Shown one piece after another: positions 50,701 through 59,700 of a DNA stretch of 64,000 nt; position 1 is the stretch's first letter, and every line of letters starts with the position of its first letter. The notes below the pieces were generated by a model. It ran no database searches, had not been told where the DNA came from, and worked only from the letters and a program-made list of their open reading frames with translations. The stretch is from Pseudoips prasinana (lineage: Eukaryota; Arthropoda; Insecta; Lepidoptera; Nolidae): positions 31,689,969 to 31,753,968 of the forward strand of contig OX621253.1 in assembly GCA_951640165.1 (NCBI GenBank), written 5' to 3'. The position numbers were made by a program, and so were the translations under genes.

Positions 50701-53700
50701 CTGTCTTGGGCCAGACATCAGGAAGCAACAGACGCACCTGCTGCCTTCTTAAATGATCTTATGCTTGATTTGGATCAAATTGAATAAAAACATTTTTATG
50801 AACTAGCATTTTATTCATATTCCTCATATCAGTTTATAACACTTGAATTTTTCAAGATTCCCGTGGCTCACATTAATGTGACTAATGCCATAGTTAATCA
50901 GAGCCTTATATCATTACACTCTACTAATTTCATTTGTGTCCGCCATGGGTATGGTTTCCATACTAAGGTGCCCAATGACCTTTACTTCCCGAGTGAGGAT
51001 GAGCTGAAATATAATCACTATAAAAGCAGCCAAGAGCGAGGCTTGCAGAGTTTGGACAGATAATCTGAATGTGTTCCAAGTTTGATAAACAGATTAAAGA
51101 TATGTTTTTATCCAACATTTCTAATCTAAGACGAAAACAAAGTAGCAAATAGTATAACGCAAAATTTATAATGGCTTTTTTATACTTCAACATTTTAACT
51201 TAAAACTATTTTCGTTACTTTAAATCATAATTCGTAATATATTTGTCTGGTGAAGCAGTGATAGGCTCCAACGCTAAGTGCAAACGTCATGTTGAAAAGA
51301 TTCTTAATGATAGGTATAATTGTAACGATGCTAATCACTCTGAGACACAAAAAATGTTTAATGCAGGAATTGAACATGCTACAGATTAGCTCAGAGGTAA
51401 TTGAACGCCAACCAACATAATCACTGCGCCAGCCGTGCAATCTGGCAGCATTTAATTATATTTGCTTATATGTAAATACCCACACAGAGTTAGTACTAGT
51501 GGAATAATACTGAGAGAACACCATAAGATGCGGGAAATGGTATGGTACCCCTACGAGAGTGGTGACGTCAATATTACTGTATGGAGTGTTAACTGCTGGG
51601 CCAAGATCAAACTGGTAAAACATATTCAGTTTCTACGTACCGAGGTAAGTTATTAAATATATTACCCCGCGGATAATTAACTTGATAGGACCCGTTGGAT
51701 AAGCTCAAATTAGACACATCGAAAACACCGATTACTAATCAAAATACAATATCAATCTCAAGGGCTGCTAACTCGACGAGTGCTCGAATGAGACTAACTC
51801 GACGAGTTAGCAACCCTTGAGAATGGTCCGTGGAGGAATTAAACACGTATTGGGTATCGCACTGGCACATGTAATTTGCTTTTTTATATTGTCCTTCTTG
51901 CATGTGCACATTTTTGCGGGCGGGAGCGCGCGCAATTAGCGGAATTAACACTACATATTGATTTTGTATTTTGACTGTTATGGATTTTCGCAAAGTAAGG
52001 GCCTCTACCGCCTAGTCACCGAACAACGATTTCTTAAATGGCGTTCAAATAAATAAAGGTTAAAAATAACTTAATCAATCGTTAAATCGGCTTCAACGTT
52101 GACAATCGATTCCGGACCATTTATGACGTCACATGTGCTCACGGAAGCCGATTTAACGATTGATTAAATCAATTTTAACCTTTATTTATTTGAACGCCAT
52201 TTAAGAAACCGATGTTCGGCGACTTAGCCGGTAGAGCCCCTGATTCCATTGCTTACCGATTACTAAGTTTATGATGGTTTAATTGGGGTATAGTATAGCG
52301 TTCTTACGATTAATGAACAACTTGACTGGGGAACACGCATTAGACGTCTGGTTGGAATTTTGATTTGACCTTCCGGATTGCCGACTCACAAAGAGCGGTC
52401 TTATCGCTAGCTGCGATTTCTTACAGACAACCTTAGAATGGACTAGAGATGTATGAAATGAAAACGGGTAAAAAAGTGTAACAAATTTAGTAAAAGGAGA
52501 AAGATATAAAGGAAACTGAAAAGATACCTTCTTTTTAGTTTCATTCAAATGGTGTTTTATTAGGTATACCTATACTTTGTAGATGAATGTATAATTTTCC
52601 CAAAATATTATATAATAATAATAATATTGGACATTATTCACACACGGCCATCTGATCCCAACTAAGCACAGCTTGTACTATGGAAACCACGAAACTGATA
52701 TACTAATTTGCTTTTGTAAATACGTACGTTATATAGATAATTACACCCAGGACTCAAGACAAACAGACATGTTCATGCACACAAATATCTGTCCTGGCTT
52801 GAATCAAGTATCTTCCAACCATGCCAACATGTAATGCAACTCATGGTGAGGTTTCAGTTTATTAGTAATGTATGGGCACGTTTGTTGATAGTTAGTAGGA
52901 TTAGCAGCGGTGGGGATTCCTCGCCTTGACACGGGTCGCGTGGGGCAGCGCATTGGGAAAACGTGACCAGTAGGAACATGCCCAGTTTAATCAACCTTAC
53001 AACCAACATGGAAATATGTATGTAAAACCAAATAGTATACATGTATTGCAATTATCTGCCTCGTTGGTCTAGCGGTAGCGTGTTCAACCGCAGATAATGA
53101 GGTCCGGGGTTCAAATCCCGGGCCGGGCCAATAAGTGATTTTGGGATTTTTCCGTTAAAAGAAATTTCTCAGTATCAGCCCGAAGTCTGGAAGTTGGCGG
53201 TATTACACCCCCGTGCCTCGGAGAGCACGTAAAGCCGTCGGTCCTGTACCTGACCTCATTCTGGTCGTGTCGCTAGGCGTCCCATCGGATCATGAGAGTG
53301 ATGGAATAGAAAGTGCCCCTGTTTGCGCACACACTTGTGCACTATAATATGTCCTTCGCAATTGGCTAGTCTCCATTGAGACTGGCCGCCGTGGCCGAAA
53401 TTCGGTCGGGAGGACATCATTGCAATTATATTATCTATAAAAAAGAGGCAATAAGTTAAGAGCGCGCGCAATGTAAAGACTCAAAAACGTTCCGATTGGG
53501 ACGTTTTGTCTCAGTCTGAGCAATTGTTTAAATGATATCTATCTCTTTTATTTACATGCCTATCCTATCTTTTGTACTATATCCTATCTATATATTTGGG
53601 CGACAAACGAGCAAGCGGGTCACCTGTTGGTAAGTGATCACCGCCGCCGATGTACGCCCGCAACACCAGAGGTGTCACGGGTGCGTTGCCGGCCTTTAAG

Positions 53701-56700
53701 AGTCAGCAAACAAGTGTTGCTGACCCTTCCCCCCACCCCAATGAGCTCTGGCGACCTTACTCACACGCAGAAACACAACCCTAAAGTAATTAATGTCATT
53801 ATTAAAGTATGTCTTCTGTAAGGTGGAGGTACTTCCCCAGTCGGGCTGCTCTTTGAGCGAATGAACGCTGTGCCCTACCCCTCTTAAAATTCGTAACTAA
53901 TTAATGGAACGATTTGGTCTTATATTGTATTGTTTGTTAACGGCTGTATGTTTCCTGAATAAATAAATAAAAAAAACTATTAATTAGATCAACTTATCAA
54001 CATGTTGCACTATAACGGTATGTAAATATATACCAGCCCGACCATATTTAGAATGTCCGTTACTAGTTACACCCCGCGGTGATAGCTGTAACTACATAAT
54101 ATATTATTATACTACTAATTTTAATTTGATCATAATTAATGTATATTTTATGTCCACCAAATTTGAATACTTAGGGCCTGTTTCACAATGTACGAATAAA
54201 GTGTCGGATAACTAACTAACAAATAAATAAACTGACAGATATAAGTTCTGGATAAAAAACATTGCGTTTCACCATCACCTTCCCGGTGAATTTATTTGCC
54301 AGATAGCTATTCGGCAGTTACTAAATAGGTTTGGCAACGTCGCATTTTGTCGTTCCGTCCTACGTAACAGACAACCTATAAATACATTTCTTAAGATAAA
54401 CACACCTAAAATATCATTTTACTCATTTTTTATGGTTAGCATTTTCGGGTTTGCATAAATATTTTCAAATTTATCTTCTTACTATTATTTTGTCAAATAA
54501 AAACACATACATAAACTGATTTGTTTTGCGTGAAATTAAACGTACGAAAGTCAAATAAATAAACGTCAAATGTTAATATCAACAAATGCATTTTGTTGGT
54601 TGCGGTGTTTCGGTGGTGTTTTTCTTAGCGGTGTCGGATTTATGCGCAGTTCCGTTACACGATCAAATAATTCATCAATTTCCTCTTCAATAGTATCAAA
54701 TATTACCATATTACTATTTATGGATTATGAAACGCAAACGATGTCTTTATTCGATAGATAAGTTGCAAGTAGCTTATTCGGGACTTTATCGGGGCATTGT
54801 GAAACAGACCCTTAGTTAAATATTGTTTTGTAATCATTTAAAATAGCCGGCGAAGTGCCAGAAAGCAAATCGCTTTTGAGGACCAAGGCGTTAGGTTGTT
54901 TTAGTATGGCTTTCATCGACATACTAAATAAACCTAACACCTTTGTCCACAAAAGCGATTTGCTTTATATATTCTGTTAAATAATATAATTGCAATTAAT
55001 AAAATGGATAACAATATGTATGGCACTCGTATCAATAGTATGTATTCACAAAAAAGTCGAATCTATACATATAATTAAATCGTAGGAATGTCAAAACTGT
55101 ACATGGAATATTATTTTAAAAGGATACTTGGGGCGTGATCTACAATCGATATAGAAGCCAAAAATATAGTTTTTAGAATTTCTGTCTGTTTGTCTGTGTG
55201 TATGTCCGGGCTAAACTCAAAAAGTACTGCATGGATTTACTTCAAATTTGCATGAATATTGCTAAGAGGTCGGGTCAACATATAGGCTACATATTATCAC
55301 CTACGGGGGAGTAGCTGTGATAATTTAATAAATTTAACGCGGGTAAAACCGCGGGGCACAGCTAGTAATAAATAATATTATATAGTTTTAAGAACAATAA
55401 AATTTGCAGGCATTCCCCCTGTCTGTGATTGAATATTAGAATACACATGCAATATAAATTTCATTTATATAATTCTAATTTTATGTTTGGCAGGCGTAAT
55501 CTATTTTGGTGCCTGGAGCGACTACTTTCATATTCACAAAATATTTCAAAAAGTTTGGGATACTTTTTAACAAATAGGCAAATTTCGAATATGTATAAAC
55601 ATGGTACCGTTAATCTATATATATAAAAATCAATGCCACTTTTCGTTGTAATGTTATAACTCAACAACGCCTTTACCGATTTGGCTAATTTTGGTCTTGA
55701 ATTATTCGTGGAAGTCCAGGGAAGGTTTGTACGTAGAGAAAATTTAAAAAAAAGTCTTGATAAAGTGTAAAATCAACATTTTTCTACACATACAAACAAT
55801 TTGTACTAATACTTAAAGGCGTAGCGAAATACCGCTAGTATTCTATGTTTCCTAAATAAAGGTTTGCAGCTTTCTAGGAAGGACACACCACATAGCATAG
55901 TACAAGGTCTACTTAGTTTGGTGCGCGTGTGAATAATGTGCCAGGATAATAATAATTATTATTTTATGTATGCATTTATTTATTAACCAACTTACATTAA
56001 CGGTTAGACCAAACATATAAGTTATAGGTTACAAATTAAGCAAATTTTACTAACATTTACATTTAATATAATTAATAGTGATATTTTTACATTAAACATG
56101 AGAATAGAATAATATTTAATATTTAAATAAACATTTTGCGGTAACGGTATCACATAAGTATCACTATCCGAAAACAATCAGCCGGTTATTGAGCTAGGAG
56201 TAGCATTAGTTTCTAAATAAAGATTGGCTGTAGCTAGAAATCTCGGTTCCGTGCATGTAAATAAGTCCAAGGATGGATCATATTCTAAAACTTTATTGAT
56301 ATGAGTGAGAGCTAACCAGTGGGCTTGTAATTAGGGTTACTGTGCTAGTTTGAGGTATTGCAAATAGAGGACGAACCCGGGGCCGAAGAGTATACCTAAT
56401 ACACACAGTTGTATTACTGTATGCATAGTGACTATGGCACTGCACTCGAACGACGCGTCGTTGCATCGCGTCGCATATGAAAGTGCGCGTTCTCATTGGC
56501 TTAGTGTTTACGTCAGCGAATCAAGTTATATACAACTTTGTAACTAAATAGCCTCGAAACTAATCAAGTTTCACGGCTTTTATTGACTGTCACCGTAGCC
56601 TAGTTGGTAGTGCTCCTGCCTACGAAGCTGGTGGTCCTGGGTTCGAATCCCGGTAAGTGCAAATATTTGTGTGATGAGCACGAATATTTGTTTCTGAGTC

Positions 56701-59700
56701 ATGGATGTTTTCTATGTATATAAGTATTTATCTATCTATATAAGTATGTATATCGTCGCCTGGTACCCATAGTACAAGCTTTGCTTAGTTTGGGGCTAGG
56801 ATGATCTGTGTGACATTGTCCCTAGAAATTATTATTATTATTATAATGGAACACAGCCAGATGCTTTCACCGCGGCACCGCTCCGTAAGTGATTGGCGAG
56901 GTTAAGGACCTAGGCTCGCGGTACGTCCATAGATGGAGGACCGTCAAATTAGTTTCATTTCTGAGCGTCCGTTTCAGAGGGCATGTTAAGCTGTCGGTCG
57001 CGTTTGTAGCCATTAGGCAACTGTCGTTAAGAGGCCTATTGGGCGGCTTGAACAGCTCAGACACCATGGTAACCACAGCCCATACGATAAGTAAGTATTG
57101 ACTGCCCTAGTGGTTAGTGACCCTGACAACAAATCTAGATGTCGAGGGTTTGATTCCCACCCGGACAATTCTTTGTGTGATGGGCACGATTATAATGTCC
57201 TCCTAGCCGAATTTCGGCCACGGCGGCCAGTCGCAACAGAGATTAGCCATCTGCGCGGGACATATTATAGTGCTCAAGTGTGTGCGCAAACACAGGAGCA
57301 CTTTCTATTCCATCACTCTCATGATCCGATGGGACGCCTAGCGACACGCCCGGAAAGAGGTCAGGTACAGGAACGACGGCTTTACGTGCTCTCCGAGGCA
57401 CGGGGGTATATAATACCGCCAACTCCCAGACTTTGAGCTGATGCTGAGAAATTTTACTTTTTACAGAAAAGTCCCAAAATCACTTTTGGCCCGACCCGGG
57501 ATTTGAACCCAGGACCTCGTTCTCTGCGGGTGAACACGCTACCGCTAGACCAACGAGGCAGGCACGATTATTAGTTCTGTGTCTGGGTAATATGTCTATA
57601 ATATGTATGTATTTAGAAGTATAGAAGAATGTTATCAGTTAGTTGAGATCAGAGTAGGGTACCGTCTCTGCACGTAAAACAGAATAAATAACTTTTTATT
57701 CTATGGTTGGTTAATGCTTTTAGTAATATTAGGAAATGAAATACTCTAATGAAATAGCAAACGCGCTACACGTCTTTTAATTTAAATATTTTTGCAATAT
57801 ACATAAATGCATACTTTCGTCGGCTGGCAATGGAGCGCGGGTTTTTGCCCGGTCCGTCGGGCACTTTGCGAATGAACGGCATCGACGCGCCTTATTTAGT
57901 CTATTTTTCAAATACACGTACATATATAATTTTATGTAGTACTGCATAAATTAGTGTTAAAGTCTACTGGTATTTTATTTAACATTTTGGTCCTTCGAGC
58001 CGGATCCTATTTTAAATTTTATTTTAAGAATTTATAATCATTTTAACTTGGTCCAGTAATTGTAATGCAGTTCCGATAGACGACGCTAACATTCCATATA
58101 GAACGTATTTAAAAGACGGTATTAAATATAGATTAACAGGATTCAGTTGTAGTTAATAAATAACCTTGGGGATCATTAATCCTGAGACTTCTGGTTGCAA
58201 TCGTACAGTGGTGCAAATTTAAAATTCACTTAATAAAATTTCCATATTACGTTAATGTCTGTTCATGAGATGTTGCCAAATTTATGCGCATAAAGAGTTG
58301 CGATAGAGAAATACATTACCATTACAATTGAAGCATACCTTTGGACACACCTTGTGCAATTCCAGTGAATTTTTACAGTCGTCCATATATTTGAAGTGCT
58401 GAAATAAGTATAATCCAATATCACTTACCACATCTCCCCACACGGGTTGGAAGTCTCGTTGATGGAAATCTGTAGATGGCGCTACTTTACTCGGCTTGGT
58501 GCTGCGGTCAAAGGTCGGGGCACAGGTCTCCTCTTCATCTGATGAAATCTGGTTAAAGGAATAAGGTAAAAATATAAAAATACGAATAACTGTAACTTTA
58601 TTTAAAGCTGAGCAATTGCCAAATATACTTTTAAAAATAAGGTAAGAATAAAAAGAAATAAGAAATATATTTATTTATTTATTTTATTTATTTATTAGTT
58701 TGAAACTTGAAGACAGTAAGGTTTTCCGTAAGATGGCGTTTAAAGCGTCTTAAGTGCGTTACGAAAATATCGAATTGTATAAATTCTAGTCTGAGAATCA
58801 CGGTGCGGTGTCGGAGCAGATTACGCACATGGGGCAAATTTAAAGATGTCTGAAACTTGAAGACCGTAAAAGCAATAATGTTACTATCAAAGTTCGACCT
58901 TTAGCTTTTTATATACTACAAGTTTTAAGGCCACGCCCACTAGTGAAAACATATAATTGACGAACACAAAGTACATCTAGACTCTGAACAACTAGTTATG
59001 GGTCACACAAATAGTTGTCCTGCGCGGGAATCAAACCCGGGATATGCCGTGACGAGGCCGCTGTGCTACACGTGCAGTCTAGTTTCTTAGACAAATGTCA
59101 GTTTATGTTTAAAGCGTCTTAAGTGCGTTACGAAAATATCGAATTGTATAAATTCTAGTCTGAGAATCACGGTGCGGTGTCGGAGCAGATTACGCACATG
59201 GGGCAAATTTAAAGATGTCTGAAACTTGAAGACTAAAAGCAATAATGTTAGTATGAAAGTTCGACCTTTAGGTTTTTATATACTACAAGTTTTAAGGCCA
59301 CGCCCACTAATGAATACATATATTTGACGAACACAAAGTACATCTAGAGTCTGAACAACTAGTTATGGGTCGCACAAATAGTTGTCCTGCGCGGGAATAA
59401 AACCCGGGATATGCCGTGACGAGGCCGCTGTGCTACACGTGCAGTCTAGTTTCTTAGACAAATGTCAGTTTATGGCAGCTAAATTACAATAAATTTCAAT
59501 TCATAAATTCAAAAACTATTTTTGATACGATAAAGTAACGAATTTATACATCAACTTACGAATTGGGTTACTTAAAAGACTGTTATAGTGCTGTTAATAT
59601 ACTACAAGGGTTCTTGTTAAATATCGATTTATTGAAGCTAAAAAGCAGTAATTTATAAAAATTATTTGAATTGGCTGATTATTTTATAATAGGTGGAAGG

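Larger units (their letters stand above)
49700..50840 (+). mobile_element. Harbinger-like (ISL2EU type) element, decayed
   Basis: It combines a DDE transposase fragment (49930-50451) with a downstream SWIM-type zinc-finger fragment (50587-50787), the order found in ISL2EU-type elements. Exact ends and target duplications could not be found, so the limits are approximate. It lacks the N-terminal half of the transposase. Confidence 0.6.

Noticed and set aside
51470..51645. A plus-strand host exon ending at GAG/GTAAGT
   Set aside because: The frame looks protein-like in parts, but there is no acceptor, no partner exon and no recognisable family.
53056..53134. A tRNA gene
   Set aside because: A and B boxes are present, but the acceptor stem does not close and the unit continues as a dispersed SINE. 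The same holds for the heads at 15137, 37251, 38511 and 56585.
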